A stretch of DNA of 64,000 nt from S146-42 sp965371965 (lineage in GTDB: Bacteria; Planctomycetota; Phycisphaerae; Phycisphaerales; UBA1924). The stretch covers positions 1-64,000 of the forward strand of contig CBDVAM010000001.1 in NCBI GenBank assembly GCA_965371965.1, given 5' to 3'. Positions 26,221-35,244 of this stretch are shown here, piece by piece; the first letter of the stretch is position 1, and each line of letters begins with the position of its first letter. Under the pieces are notes generated by a model that saw only the letters and a list, made by a program, of their open reading frames with translations, was not told the origin of the DNA and did not search any database. The translations under genes were made by a program, and so were the position numbers.

Positions 26221-27459
26221 ATGCCCAACCTCATCCAAGGCAACGCCGCCATCGGCCAATCCGGCGGCCCCACCGCCGTCATCAACCAGTCCCTCGTCGG
26301 TGTCATCGAGGGCCTGCGAGAATCCGGCGCGGGGCGGGGCGGCACGATCAAGAAGATCCTCGGCATGCGCCACGGCGTGCGTGGCCTCACCGAGGACGAC
26401 CTCCACGACCTGTCGGACATGCCCACCGAGCGCCTCGACCAGATCGCCCAAACGCCGAGTGCCGCGCTTGGTTCGACCCGCGACAAGCCGGACGGCGGGT
26501 ACTGCAAACGAATCCTCGACGCGTGCCAGAAGCACGACATCCGCTATTTCTTCTATATCGGCGGCAACGACTCGTCGGACACCTGCCGCATCGTCAATGA
26601 GCTGTCTAATGACGCCGGGTACGAGCTTCGCTGCTTCCACATCCCCAAGACCGTGGACAACGACCTCATGGTCAATGACCACACGCCGGGCTGGCCGTCG
26701 GCGGCTCGGTTTGTCGCAAAGGCCTGCATGGCCGACTTCATGGACAACATCTCCCTGCCGGGAATCAAGATTAACGTCATCATGGGGCGTCATGCGGGGT
26801 TCTTGACCGCGGCGAGCGCGCTCGCCCGGCGGTCCGATCGCGCCCAGAGCACCGATGGCCCCCAGCTCATCTATGTCCCCGAGGTCCCGTTCGATCTTGA
26901 TCGGTTCATACACGACGTTGGCACCGTGTACGACGCCAAGGGGCGTTGCCATGTCGCCGTCAGCGAGGGCATCCAGGATAAGGACGGCAACTCCATCGGC
27001 GCGATGTTCATCCAGGGCGAGACCGATGCCCACGGCAACGTCCAGCTCTCGGGCTCGGGCGCGCTGGGCGATCAGCTCGCCGGGCTGCTCAAGGCCAAGC
27101 TTACCCCCGAGGGCGGTACGCCGATCCGGGTTCGCGCCGACACCTTTGGCTACATCCAGCGGTGCTTTCCCGATGCGAGCGAGATCGACCAGCGAGAGGC
27201 CAGAGGCGCAGGCAGGTTCGCCGCCCGCCTGGCCGCCAGCGGCGACGTGGACGGCTCGGTCGCGATCATCCGCACCAGCACGCCGGGGCCAGATGAGCAC
27301 TACGCCAGCGAGTTCCGGCGGATTGACCTTGGCGAGGTCGCCGCGAAGACCCGGCATATGCCCCAGGAGTTCATCCGGGGCAGCAATGACGTGAGCGAGG
27401 CGTTTCTGGACTATGCGCGGCCGCTGGTGGGCGACCTGCCCCAGTTTGACCGGCTGTAG
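26221..27459 (+). CDS. pfp: Pyrophosphate-dependent 6-phosphofructokinase
   Basis: Interconverts fructose 6-phosphate and fructose 1,6-bisphosphate, probably with PPi. The start is ATG 26221 (MPNLIQGNAAIGQSGGPT). Key motifs: GQSGGPTAVIN phosphate loop, GGNDS at 114-118, PKTVDND at 142-148 whose Lys (K143) is the mark of PPi-type enzymes, and MGRHAGF. The 412 aa match the class of about 400-420 aa. It starts only 19 nt after the toxin stop, so it may be co-transcribed with the TA pair. PPi use is inferred from the Lys and the non-Gly residue in the GGxxS loop. Confidence 0.88.
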   Translation: MPNLIQGNAAIGQSGGPTAVINQSLVGVIEGLRESGAGRGGTIKKILGMRHGVRGLTEDDLHDLSDMPTERLDQIAQTPSAALGSTRDKPDGGYCKRILDACQKHDIRYFFYIGGNDSSDTCRIVNELSNDAGYELRCFHIPKTVDNDLMVNDHTPGWPSAARFVAKACMADFMDNISLPGIKINVIMGRHAGFLTAASALARRSDRAQSTDGPQLIYVPEVPFDLDRFIHDVGTVYDAKGRCHVAVSEGIQDKDGNSIGAMFIQGETDAHGNVQLSGSGALGDQLAGLLKAKLTPEGGTPIRVRADTFGYIQRCFPDASEIDQREARGAGRFAARLAASGDVDGSVAIIRTSTPGPDEHYASEFRRIDLGEVAAKTRHMPQEFIRGSNDVSEAFLDYARPLVGDLPQFDRL

Positions 27460-27481
27460 CCGCATCCGCCCATGCCGGCGC

Positions 27482-28666
27482 TCAGCACGCCGACACCCAG
27501 TATCCTTCGACCGGGCCCCCCGACTCCAGCCGCAACACGACCTCGGAAATCTCGACCGAGCCGCTGGCCCGCAGAGCGTCCCGAATATGCGCGCCCGTGT
27601 GTGCGTACCGGCCGTGCGATCGGATGACGTAACCACTGCCTCCATCGTCGCTTCGCTCGACGGAAAAGGCCAGCCGCCCTCCGCGCCGAAGCGACGCAAG
27701 CGCGTGTTCGCAGAATGGCCCGAGGTCGCCCGCGTAACAGAGCACGTCCGCGGCGACGATGACATCGAACTCCTCGACGTGATCTTGCAGAAAACAGACG
27801 ATCTCCGACTCGATGAGCCGGTCGTACTTACCCCGCTCGCGCGCACGGTCGAGCATCGCAACCGATAGATCGACGCCAATGAGCTCGCCGGCCCACGCCC
27901 GCAGATGCTCGCCGCACAAGCCCGTCCCGCAACCAGCGTCCAGGATTCGCATCGTCGCGTCGGGTTCGCCACGACTATCACGCATCCACCCGTCCACGAG
28001 ATTTGGGACGCTATATTCCAGAAGCCCGAGGACGCGGTCAAAGTCTGGCGCAAAGCGATCAAAGAGGTGCCGAACGTACCGATCCGGCGCGCGCGATCGC
28101 ACCGGTGCCGCACCGACCGCCGTCAGCATGTGCGCCGCCGCCGGGTTCTCGGGGTCGATCCGGATCAGCCGGTCCCAGCAGCGGCGCTCGCACGCGTTCT
28201 TGCCGAGTCGCCGATATGCCATCGCCAGATTCTCCAGGCAATCGGCTGGCTCGTCGAGGAAACTCGCCGCGCACTCCCACAGCTGCGCCGACTCGGCGCA
28301 CGCGCCCTGCCCGAAACGAATCGACGCGAGGTGCGAATACGCCCATCCATTGCCCGGGTCGCACTGGATCACTTCCTGCAGCAATCCCGACGCCTCCTCG
28401 AGATCGCCAGCGCCACACAGCGCGAACGCATAAGCGCACTGCACGCCGACGTTGCTCGGGCTCAGAGTGAGCGCGCTGTGCAACGCCGCGGCGGCCTCCT
28501 CGTACCGGCCCTCCGCGTTCAGAGCGCAACCGAGATCGTGCCAGGTCTCGGCGTCCCGCGCATGGTCGCCCAGAAACCCCTGGAGCTCGCCGATGACCGA
28601 CGAACGCGTTGGCGCCCGACCGACAGCGATGGGCGTGAGCCCGAGCGTGGCCCCGGCGTCGGTCAT
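27482..28666 (-). CDS. TPR domain-SAM methyltransferase fusion
   Basis: 394 aa. TPR-like helices occupy residues about 35-170 (DAETWHDLGCALNAEGRYEEAAAAL and following units). A class I SAM methyltransferase follows from about 195: YVRHLFDRFAPDFDRVL lead-in, ILDAGCGTGLCGEHL motif I, LIGVDLSVAML, and FDVIVAADVLCY. The lead-in is typical of TPR-methyltransferases of the Methyltransf_11/12 type; the substrate is unknown. It is the last gene of the minus-strand operon from 33222 and overlaps the lipoprotein gene by 4 bp (ATGA). Confidence 0.85.
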   Translation of the reverse strand: MTDAGATLGLTPIAVGRAPTRSSVIGELQGFLGDHARDAETWHDLGCALNAEGRYEEAAAALHSALTLSPSNVGVQCAYAFALCGAGDLEEASGLLQEVIQCDPGNGWAYSHLASIRFGQGACAESAQLWECAASFLDEPADCLENLAMAYRRLGKNACERRCWDRLIRIDPENPAAAHMLTAVGAAPVRSRAPDRYVRHLFDRFAPDFDRVLGLLEYSVPNLVDGWMRDSRGEPDATMRILDAGCGTGLCGEHLRAWAGELIGVDLSVAMLDRARERGKYDRLIESEIVCFLQDHVEEFDVIVAADVLCYAGDLGPFCEHALASLRRGGRLAFSVERSDDGGSGYVIRSHGRYAHTGAHIRDALRASGSVEISEVVLRLESGGPVEGYWVSAC

Positions 28667-29652
28667 AGCCCCTCGGAGAGATCCTTCTCGATCTGCGCTC
28701 GCCGGTCCGAGCCGATCACCCCTTCGCGAACCGCCAGATCGGCAATGTCCCCAAGCGTCTCTCTCGCACCGACGCCAAGCTCCGATCGCTCTGGTGGCTC
28801 CGGGGGGGCGCCGGTCGTGTAGTACCAGTCGCTCGGTCGATAGTCGAATAGTGCCTCGATAAGACCGTAGCGGCGCTTCGGACCGAGCTTGCCGCTCTGA
28901 AGAAGCCGCTCGAGGCCCACGAGAAGCCGCTCGTCCTGACGGTGCTCAAGCACCGGCCCGCGGAACCACGCGAGAACCAGCTCGGTGTCGAACTCCTCGT
29001 CGGCGAACGCCTCGCTCAGCACGCCGAGCGCGACATCGCTCTGATTCTGAACCAGCGCCCTGATCGTGGTCTCCAACTCATCGGCGTCGGGATCAAGCTG
29101 GTGACGCCAGAATCGCACGAGCCCCTCGCCCGGCGAACGAGCCAGAGCGCTCGCTTCGATCAGCGCCGCCTGCCGGTGGCCCGGCTCACCGTACAACTCG
29201 TCGCCGCTCAGCCGATCCAGCACAACTGACTGGCGCGCCGCGGCCCGCAGGACGCGCGTGAGCTGGAGAAGGATCGGATCGATTGACATCGCGACCTCCG
29301 GCAAATCCAGTCGGTCGAGATACGCCCCATCGACCAGCATCTGGGCGAGACGCTCATGGTCCTCGGGATCCGCCGACTGGGCGAGCGCGATTGCCTCCAG
29401 AGCGAGCGGCGATGGCGGCAAAGGCGTCCCGGAATCGGGCAGGCCTGCCGAGGGATCCGGCAACCCGCCGGACGGATTCGACGAACCGATGGGGGGATCT
29501 GCCATCCCGCCGGCGTCCTCGGTCGGCTGCATCTCTAGGCCCTCCGTTGCGGCGTGATCGCCCGCTGCTCGAGCCGAATCGTCCGAGCCCGTACCACATG
29601 CACCAAGCGGCATGAGCAGCATCAAGCCGAGCCTGACGCTAGGACACCTCAT
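28663..29652 (-). CDS. Predicted lipoprotein, paralogue of the adjacent helical protein
   Basis: 329 aa if started at ATG 29652, which has GGGAGG 6 nt upstream; a GTG at 29670 is possible. The lipobox PLGAC (Cys19) is followed by a Pro/Gly/Ser-rich linker (PSGGLPDPSAGLPDSGTPLPPSP) and an all-helical region of about 250 aa. That region aligns with the neighbouring 29639-30472 product, most clearly around IEALFDYRPSDWYYTTGAPPEPP. No known family was recognised. The coding sequence overlaps its paralogue by 14 bp and the methyltransferase by 4 bp. Confidence 0.78.
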   Translation of the reverse strand: MRCPSVRLGLMLLMPLGACGTGSDDSARAAGDHAATEGLEMQPTEDAGGMADPPIGSSNPSGGLPDPSAGLPDSGTPLPPSPLALEAIALAQSADPEDHERLAQMLVDGAYLDRLDLPEVAMSIDPILLQLTRVLRAAARQSVVLDRLSGDELYGEPGHRQAALIEASALARSPGEGLVRFWRHQLDPDADELETTIRALVQNQSDVALGVLSEAFADEEFDTELVLAWFRGPVLEHRQDERLLVGLERLLQSGKLGPKRRYGLIEALFDYRPSDWYYTTGAPPEPPERSELGVGARETLGDIADLAVREGVIGSDRRAQIEKDLSEGL

Positions 29653-30472
29653 CGTCGTCCTCCCAGTCACGCCCGATCTCTTTCATCGCGAGCCTGATCT
29701 TGGCGTCCAGCACGGGACTCTCCAGCTTCATCTTCGTCAGCGCGTGCCTGGCAAGGCGTTCCAGACTGTCCTTCGACGGACTGGACGCCAGTACCCGGAG
29801 CGGGGGCTTGGGCATCCGGCACGTCCCATACCACGACGGATTAAAGTCGAACAGGGCCTCGATGATCGACTCGTGCCACGCCCCGTCGACCGTCTGACCG
29901 ATCACCATCCGCTCACAGCACTCGAGCACGGGCGTCTCGTTGCGCTTGAGCAGCATCATGTCGCGGAGCCACGTGGACTTGTACTCTTCGTCCTGCGCCG
30001 GATCGTTCATCACTCGCTCGAAGAGCTCGAGCGCTGGGCGCGACTGGTTCGTGAAAACTGCCCGGACGACGTTGTCGGCGTACACCGACTCCGGCGCGAC
30101 GTATTTCTCCCAGTACGAAATAGTGCGTTCGCTCGCGGGCCGATCGACGGCGAGGGCTCGGATCAACAGCTCGATCAGCAAGTCATAGGACTGGAATCCT
30201 TGGCTCGACGTCAGGGCGATGAGCGTCTGGCGCGGCGCAGCGGTCTCCTGGTCCATCAGCGTCTTGACGATCCGAGCAGCGCCAAGCTGATGCGGCTGAT
30301 AGACCTCGTACGCCTCTGGCGGGTCGAGCCGATCCAGGAACTCCGTCGAGCCGAGGTATTTGGCAAGCACCTGATGGTCCACGGGGTCGGCGCTCACGCC
30401 AAAGCGCCGAGCGGTATCGACCAACTCGCGAGGGTTCTTTGAGTCACGCAGGATGGTGGGGTCCATTGGCAT
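29639..30472 (-). CDS. Helical protein of unknown function, paralogue of the adjacent lipoprotein
   Basis: 277 aa without signal peptide or membrane segment, so probably cytosolic. It shares order and motifs with the lipoprotein next door: a RALxxNQSxxALxLxxxx helix pair, an IIEALFDFNPSWYGTCRMPKPP segment and a similar C-terminal helix. One base separates its ATG (30472) from the TAA of the protease gene, indicating coupling. Not recognised as a known family; an adaptor or immunity role is only a guess from context. Confidence 0.78.
   Translation of the reverse strand: MPMDPTILRDSKNPRELVDTARRFGVSADPVDHQVLAKYLGSTEFLDRLDPPEAYEVYQPHQLGAARIVKTLMDQETAAPRQTLIALTSSQGFQSYDLLIELLIRALAVDRPASERTISYWEKYVAPESVYADNVVRAVFTNQSRPALELFERVMNDPAQDEEYKSTWLRDMMLLKRNETPVLECCERMVIGQTVDGAWHESIIEALFDFNPSWYGTCRMPKPPLRVLASSPSKDSLERLARHALTKMKLESPVLDAKIRLAMKEIGRDWEDDDEVS
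29659..29664 (-). promoter_or_regulatory. Shine-Dalgarno deciding the lipoprotein start
   Basis: The minus strand reads GGGAGG, 6 nt before ATG 29652. It lies inside the end of the paralogue's coding sequence and favours 29652 over the GTG at 29670. Confidence 0.6.
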
Positions 30473-30473
30473 G

Positions 30474-32417
30474 TTATGGCGGGTACGTTATGGCGGGGTG
30501 TGTCCTGACCACCGTCGCCTGGATCAGGTCGAGGTCGTGCGCCAGCGGCAGCGGTCGCGCATAGCCGTAGGTCATGATGTTCTCATTCCACGGGTGGCCC
30601 TTCATGACGCCCTTCTGATTCTTGCAGTCCATCCCGTCGCCCGACAGCGGCGCTGTGGCGCTCCACCCGCTGCCGCGATGCGCGAGGCCCAGGATGTGCC
30701 CGAGCTCGTGGGCGAGGTTGATCCCGCTGTTCCAAACATACTGGGCCACCGTCCAAGCCGGAGGTGCGCCCACGAGACTGGCGCGCCGCCAGACGACCGG
30801 GCAGTGGCAGGCATAGAGCTGCCCCATCATCGCCGCAGTAAACGGACTTGCCACCGTGTTCCGACTATTCACGTAGGCCCTGTCGTAGCGCTTGGCCTGC
30901 AACGTGCGATTGGTCGGGCCGATCGTTTTCAGGTTCCTGACGACCCCCGGCGCGTCACTCGGCACGCCGCTTGGTTTGATCCACGAAGGGCTTGGGCTCC
31001 CGCCAAGCTTCTTGATCACGCCCTTGCTACCGCCGGCTCGGTATACGAGTTTGCCACCGACCCACCTCGTATCCTTGGACGTTCCAGCGATACCGTTGCG
31101 ATCCACTCCCGCCGCGTTGGTCGCTGACGTGCTGTGAACGAAGGCAAAGTTGATGGTCCCGGGCCGGAAGTTGTATCGCGTCGAGCGAGAGACGACGTTG
31201 TGGTTCACATTTCGTGTGTGACGGTTGCTCGTCACTGTCGTCTGGAAGATCGCATTTGCGTTGCCCGCCGGGAACAGCGTTGCGCCATTGAACCCCGTGA
31301 CGTTGGGATCTGGCACCATCAAGATGCCCGCCTGATACCAGATCGCACGGACCACCTGCATGATGCTGTTTGTCTGCGCCGAGGGCAAGATGCCCGTCGA
31401 TTGCCACGCGCCGGCACGCCCGTTCAGGTAAGTCACACGGTACGGCAGCGTTCCGAGCTTGCCAACCCACGCACGATACGTCGCTAGCAACGGACCGCTG
31501 TTCGACTCCCAATGCACCTGGATGGTCGCCATAGTGTCCGCGGCATTGCCCGTGCCGCGCACACGGACCGACGTTCCATTGGCGCTGCCGATGATCGTTG
31601 CCGGACCGCTCACGACCCGCCAGTGGAACTTGCTCGTGTCGAGGTTGTTCGGCTCAAAGTACGTGAGCGTGAGTCGCGCGGCGCGGGTCGCAAGGTTCGG
31701 ATCGCCGGCAGCGAGAATCGGGATGACAGACGGATTCGGCAGGGCGTTCAACGCCGGCGCTGCGGGTGCGGCGGCCACCTGAGACGCCGGCGGTATCTGA
31801 CCCACGGCAAGGCCCGCGGGCATCGCCGGCCTCGGGGGCATATGCGCCGGGGCCGCCGGCACTGGAATGACCGGACAGATTTCAACTCGTGGCGTGAACG
31901 CCGCGCCCTTGATCGTCGAGAACGTGGAAACGTCGCCCGCGAGGTTGCGCTTGACCGGCACCGCCGTCGGCCCGGACGGGTTCGTGCTGGCCATCTCTTC
32001 CACGACCGTCACCTTCAGATGCAGCCGGAAGCAGCGGTAGTCGTCGAAAAACCAACCGCCGTCCAGCCACGGTGAGAGCAGGTCGATGTCTCGTTCGGGA
32101 TGGCGGTAGGGATATGCAAGCGTCGCACGGACCTCTCCGAGATCATCGTCGAAGAACACGTCCTTCTCGATCACCTTCAGCCGAACCTCGACCGAATCGC
32201 CCGGACCATGCCCCGAGACATCTACGACCGTCGACCAATCTGCCTCGGGTAGGTTGATGGTGTCGCCCGTGTGAACGCTGAACTCTGTGCCCGAGTTGCC
32301 CACCGCCGTCCCCGCGACCGACGCGTGCAGGTGCCACTCCCCCGCGCCCCAGATCCAATCGGAATCGTCGAGCACGTCGACACTCACGAGTCGCACTTTG
32401 ATCTTCGTTACCGCCAT
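30474..32417 (-). CDS. Signal-less metzincin-type zinc metalloprotease with C2-like N-terminal domain
   Basis: 647 aa from ATG 32417 (MAVTKIKVRLVSVDVLDD), preceded by AAGAGGAG. Order: beta-sandwich, C2-like region (1-150); Pro/Ala-rich linker (about 185-250); Ig-like segment (about 255-330); large unknown part; protease domain with HELGHILGLAH (H570, E571, H574, H580) and a Met-turn ENIMTYGY. This is the HExxHxxGxxH signature of metzincins. No Sec or Tat signal is visible, although such proteases normally act outside the cell. The upstream LysM gene ends 16 nt earlier, so the two are one transcript. Confidence 0.82.
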   Translation of the reverse strand: MAVTKIKVRLVSVDVLDDSDWIWGAGEWHLHASVAGTAVGNSGTEFSVHTGDTINLPEADWSTVVDVSGHGPGDSVEVRLKVIEKDVFFDDDLGEVRATLAYPYRHPERDIDLLSPWLDGGWFFDDYRCFRLHLKVTVVEEMASTNPSGPTAVPVKRNLAGDVSTFSTIKGAAFTPRVEICPVIPVPAAPAHMPPRPAMPAGLAVGQIPPASQVAAAPAAPALNALPNPSVIPILAAGDPNLATRAARLTLTYFEPNNLDTSKFHWRVVSGPATIIGSANGTSVRVRGTGNAADTMATIQVHWESNSGPLLATYRAWVGKLGTLPYRVTYLNGRAGAWQSTGILPSAQTNSIMQVVRAIWYQAGILMVPDPNVTGFNGATLFPAGNANAIFQTTVTSNRHTRNVNHNVVSRSTRYNFRPGTINFAFVHSTSATNAAGVDRNGIAGTSKDTRWVGGKLVYRAGGSKGVIKKLGGSPSPSWIKPSGVPSDAPGVVRNLKTIGPTNRTLQAKRYDRAYVNSRNTVASPFTAAMMGQLYACHCPVVWRRASLVGAPPAWTVAQYVWNSGINLAHELGHILGLAHRGSGWSATAPLSGDGMDCKNQKGVMKGHPWNENIMTYGYARPLPLAHDLDLIQATVVRTHPAITYPP

Positions 32418-32433
32418 ACTCCGCCGGCTCCTC

Positions 32434-33222
32434 TTATGACCCGTGCGCGTCGACCAACTGGCCCTTCGTCTGCTCGTCGATCTCGCCCGACGTCTCCAGC
32501 TCGTGCTCGGCTTGGAAGCGCCGCAGCGCATCCCGCATCTCGCTGTCCAACTCATCGCCCTCGGACGCACAACGGTAGCCCATGTTGCAAAGTCGCTTTC
32601 GCGCGCCGATCACGGTATCTATCGAGTCCATCTTGCCGAGGCCGAGATCAAACGAGATCTCATCGTCGGTGCCCTTGTAGAAGGTGATCGTCGCTTCGCT
32701 CGCATCGAGCGGGATCGGGAACTCGACGAGCCCCTCGGAATCGGAGCGGCCCTCGATGAAACTCCCGTCGAGCTTGACCACGTAGGGCGCATCGGTGATC
32801 GGTTCGCTCTGTTCCGCCGCGTCGTCGTCGGGTACATCCTCGAAGACGGACTCGTCGGACCGGTCCTCGCCGCCCAGGGCCGGGGGGGTGGCGCCGGATC
32901 CGCTGCCATCTGCACTGTCCGCTCCGTCTTCGTCCGAACTGTCCTCTTCGGGAGACGGTGGGCGGTAGAATACGGCTCGGAACAGCGCCGGCACGCCGCG
33001 CCGGCGGAACCGATGCAGCTCATCTGTTCCCCCTGATTCCTCGCGGGGAGTGAGATCCGGAATATGCACGACGTCCCCGGGTTGCAGGATGTTGGGGTCC
33101 TCCCGGAGCTCACGCAGGTCCTTGTTCTCGGCGGCGTCCCAGAGCGTATCGGGGAAAAACCCGTATCGCTCCGCGAGGCTGTTGATGCATTCGCCCTGTC
33201 GGACCGCGTGATCTGTGCTCAT
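32434..33222 (-). CDS. LysM and peptidoglycan-binding domain protein
   Basis: 262 aa from ATG 33222. A LysM-like module opens the protein (AVRQGECINSLAERYGFFPDTLW to ILQPGDVVHIPD), followed by the HRFRRRGVP segment. An acidic low-complexity stretch (about 90-150) and a small beta domain lead into a C-terminal peptidoglycan-binding domain (ARKRLCNMGYRCASEGDEL to GEIDEQTKGQL). From memory, proteins with this exact order are frequent beside type VI secretion spike genes in myxobacteria and planctomycetes; no T6SS core gene is in this window. It lacks a signal peptide and is first in the operon. Confidence 0.83.
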   Translation of the reverse strand: MSTDHAVRQGECINSLAERYGFFPDTLWDAAENKDLRELREDPNILQPGDVVHIPDLTPREESGGTDELHRFRRRGVPALFRAVFYRPPSPEEDSSDEDGADSADGSGSGATPPALGGEDRSDESVFEDVPDDDAAEQSEPITDAPYVVKLDGSFIEGRSDSEGLVEFPIPLDASEATITFYKGTDDEISFDLGLGKMDSIDTVIGARKRLCNMGYRCASEGDELDSEMRDALRRFQAEHELETSGEIDEQTKGQLVDAHGS

Positions 33223-33463
33223 CGCCGAACCTCGTCTCACCTCTGCGCGCGGGCCCATATATATATGCGCACCGAAACGACCCCTGGACCACCCGCGAGG
33301 CCGTTTGGAACGCCGCCAATGTACCGGCGTCCCTTCAGATAGTCAACTGACTGAGCGCTAAGCGCGCAGCCCCGAGGATCCCGCGGCAGCCCCACAGTCC
33401 ATGCCCTTCACCTCTTCGTCTCCATCTCGATCCCCGCCCCCCCCGACCCCGTTACCATGCACC

Positions 33464-34060
33464 ATGCGCCTGTTCCTGCTCATCGTCTTTGTCGCCCTCA
33501 CGGCCTGCACTGCCCGCCAGACCGAGACCACCTTCGATCTCGCCCCCGCCACCTACGCCGCCGCGTTTGACGCTGCGCGTGAGGCTCTGCTCGACTGCCG
33601 ATTCACGCTGGAGCGTGTGGACGCCAACGCCGGGATCATCACGACCGCGCCTAAGGCGACTGCGGGCCTGCTCAGCCCGTGGGACGGCGAGCAGTCCTCG
33701 TTCCACGGCGAGATTCAGGACCTTGTCAATGACCAGCGCCGGATCGTCCGCATCGAGTTCCACGCCGCGGATGTTCAGCCCGCCGGCGAACCGGCGACGC
33801 CAGGCGAGGCGGTCGATCTGGCGGCATCTCCGGCGGCCGGCGAGGGACCGCTGATCGCGACGGTCCGCGTGGTCATCGAACGTCGGCACATCCCGGGGCG
33901 GCAGGTAGAGCCCGAGTCCATCCGTCGAAGCACGACCTTTCTCGACCTCGACTTGCTCAGCCGCGGCATGCAGCCGGTCTACTACGTGCCCATCGGGGAC
34001 GACCCGCAGCTCGCCGCCCGCCTGGTCGAGATGATCCAGGCCCGCCTGGAGCAAGGCTGA
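33464..34060 (+). CDS. Predicted lipoprotein
   Basis: 198 aa from ATG 33464 with a short lipoprotein signal (MRLFLLIVFVALTACTARQ, lipobox LTAC, Cys17). The mature part is alpha/beta: AFDAAREALLDCRFTLERVDANAGIITTAPK resembles the small outer-membrane-lipoprotein fold found in hypothetical planctomycete proteins. No enzymatic motif was seen. The frame is open back to 33401, but those residues are Ser/Pro-rich and precede the signal. It may be co-transcribed with the next gene, 5 nt downstream. Confidence 0.8.
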   Translation: MRLFLLIVFVALTACTARQTETTFDLAPATYAAAFDAAREALLDCRFTLERVDANAGIITTAPKATAGLLSPWDGEQSSFHGEIQDLVNDQRRIVRIEFHAADVQPAGEPATPGEAVDLAASPAAGEGPLIATVRVVIERRHIPGRQVEPESIRRSTTFLDLDLLSRGMQPVYYVPIGDDPQLAARLVEMIQARLEQG

Positions 34061-34065
34061 CCCTC

Positions 34066-34767
34066 GTGGGCACGAAGTTCTCCCACATGCATCCGCCCCC
34101 GTTCGATCAATGGGTCGACTACTGCTTCACTCTGGGACAAGCCGATTTTCACAGCGGCTGGGACGGTGAGATCGCCACGGAGCGCGGGCGTCGATTCGTT
34201 TACATGGACGCGCCAACGATCTTCGCGTATATGACACGTCTCCTTGAGTCTCCCGGGTTCATCGCAGACCGATACTCAGACAAGCAGATCGGCGATGGAA
34301 CGTGGTTTCTGTTCGGCGTGGCGTCCTGCTTCTTCGGCGAGATATGGTCGAACTCGGTGCAGAAACGCGATCAGGTGCGTTGCATTGATGCCATCCTTAC
34401 GATGTACACCGATCTGTTCGATCACGTGTGCTGCCGACGTGCCGCCGACCCCAATGGGAAGCACTCGGACAACCTGGATATCGACGGCGCGGTGTACATG
34501 ATCTGGGACATGGACAGCGTTGCCGCTTCTCTCCATGACAGCCATCGGCCCGATCTCGCGGATGCCGCCTTCGGCGTCTTGGAAGGCGTGCTCAATAAGT
34601 GCAAGATGAGCACCTGCATCCAGAGCGCTTTGCACGGCCTCGGCCACGCCCATTCTTGGCATCCTCAACGTGTCGAGCGGATCGTCGATGCGTTTCTGGA
34701 CACCGGGCGCGGGCCGGCGTGGGTCCGCGAGTACGCACTGGCAGCACGCGTCGGCCACGTGCAATAG
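34066..34767 (+). CDS. Hypothetical Cys-rich helical protein
   Basis: 233 aa from GTG 34066, or 226 aa from ATG 34087 (MHPPPFDQW). Not recognised. It has no signal peptide, is mostly helical, and contains several Cys and His residues, including DHVCCRRAAD and CIQSALHGLGHAHSWHP, which could bind metal or lie in a HEAT-like helical array. GC content is a little lower than its neighbours. It starts 5 nt after the lipoprotein stop. Confidence 0.65.
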   Translation: MGTKFSHMHPPPFDQWVDYCFTLGQADFHSGWDGEIATERGRRFVYMDAPTIFAYMTRLLESPGFIADRYSDKQIGDGTWFLFGVASCFFGEIWSNSVQKRDQVRCIDAILTMYTDLFDHVCCRRAADPNGKHSDNLDIDGAVYMIWDMDSVAASLHDSHRPDLADAAFGVLEGVLNKCKMSTCIQSALHGLGHAHSWHPQRVERIVDAFLDTGRGPAWVREYALAARVGHVQ

Positions 34768-34910
34768 GTATGGAGAATCCGTCTAGAACGAACTAGCCAG
34801 CTGCCGTCTGCAGACGGTCACCTTGGGTTCGTAGAGCGATATTCCCATTCGAACGAACATTCGGATCTGAGTTCGCTCAGCCGGTGCTACCGCCGAGCCC
34901 AACCAGAGTC

Positions 34911-35159
34911 CTACACCACCTCAACGCGCGAGTACTGGTCCAGATTGACTACGCGCTCCTCGCCGTCGTCCATCTTGAGGTCCAGGCGGTCGAGCCAGAG
35001 CTTTTTGTCCTTGCTGTGGGCGTACCAGGAGCCGGTCTTCTGGCGGCTATAGCTGACGATCGTGCCCTCGAACGTCGTCACGAGGTACGAGTCGCCCTTA
35101 GGGATCTGCTGGGTCACGCGGACGCGCTGGCCTTCGGTGTATTCCTGTTGCACGCTCAT
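34911..35159 (-). CDS. Small conserved SH3-like hypothetical protein
   Basis: 82 aa, beta-rich, no signal peptide. The sequence (GQRVRVTQQIPKGDSYLVTTFEGTIV, QKTGSWYAHSKDKKLWLDRL, VNLDQYSRVEVV) looks like a small conserved planctomycete/proteobacterial family with an SH3-type barrel. Function unknown. It is alone between 34767 and the divergent lgt. Confidence 0.75.
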   Translation of the reverse strand: MSVQQEYTEGQRVRVTQQIPKGDSYLVTTFEGTIVSYSRQKTGSWYAHSKDKKLWLDRLDLKMDDGEERVVNLDQYSRVEVV

Positions 35160-35244
35160 GGGAGGCCAGTATAGACCTTGCCTGACGAGTGATTCGGCGA
35201 GCTAGATGCGCTGGCGCGAGTTCGGTCTCCGAGTGCGAGAACTC

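Noticed and set aside
26128..28113. Minus-strand open frame of 661 aa opposite pfp and overlapping the methyltransferase gene
   Set aside because: Shadow of pfp; out of frame with the real methyltransferase coding sequence.
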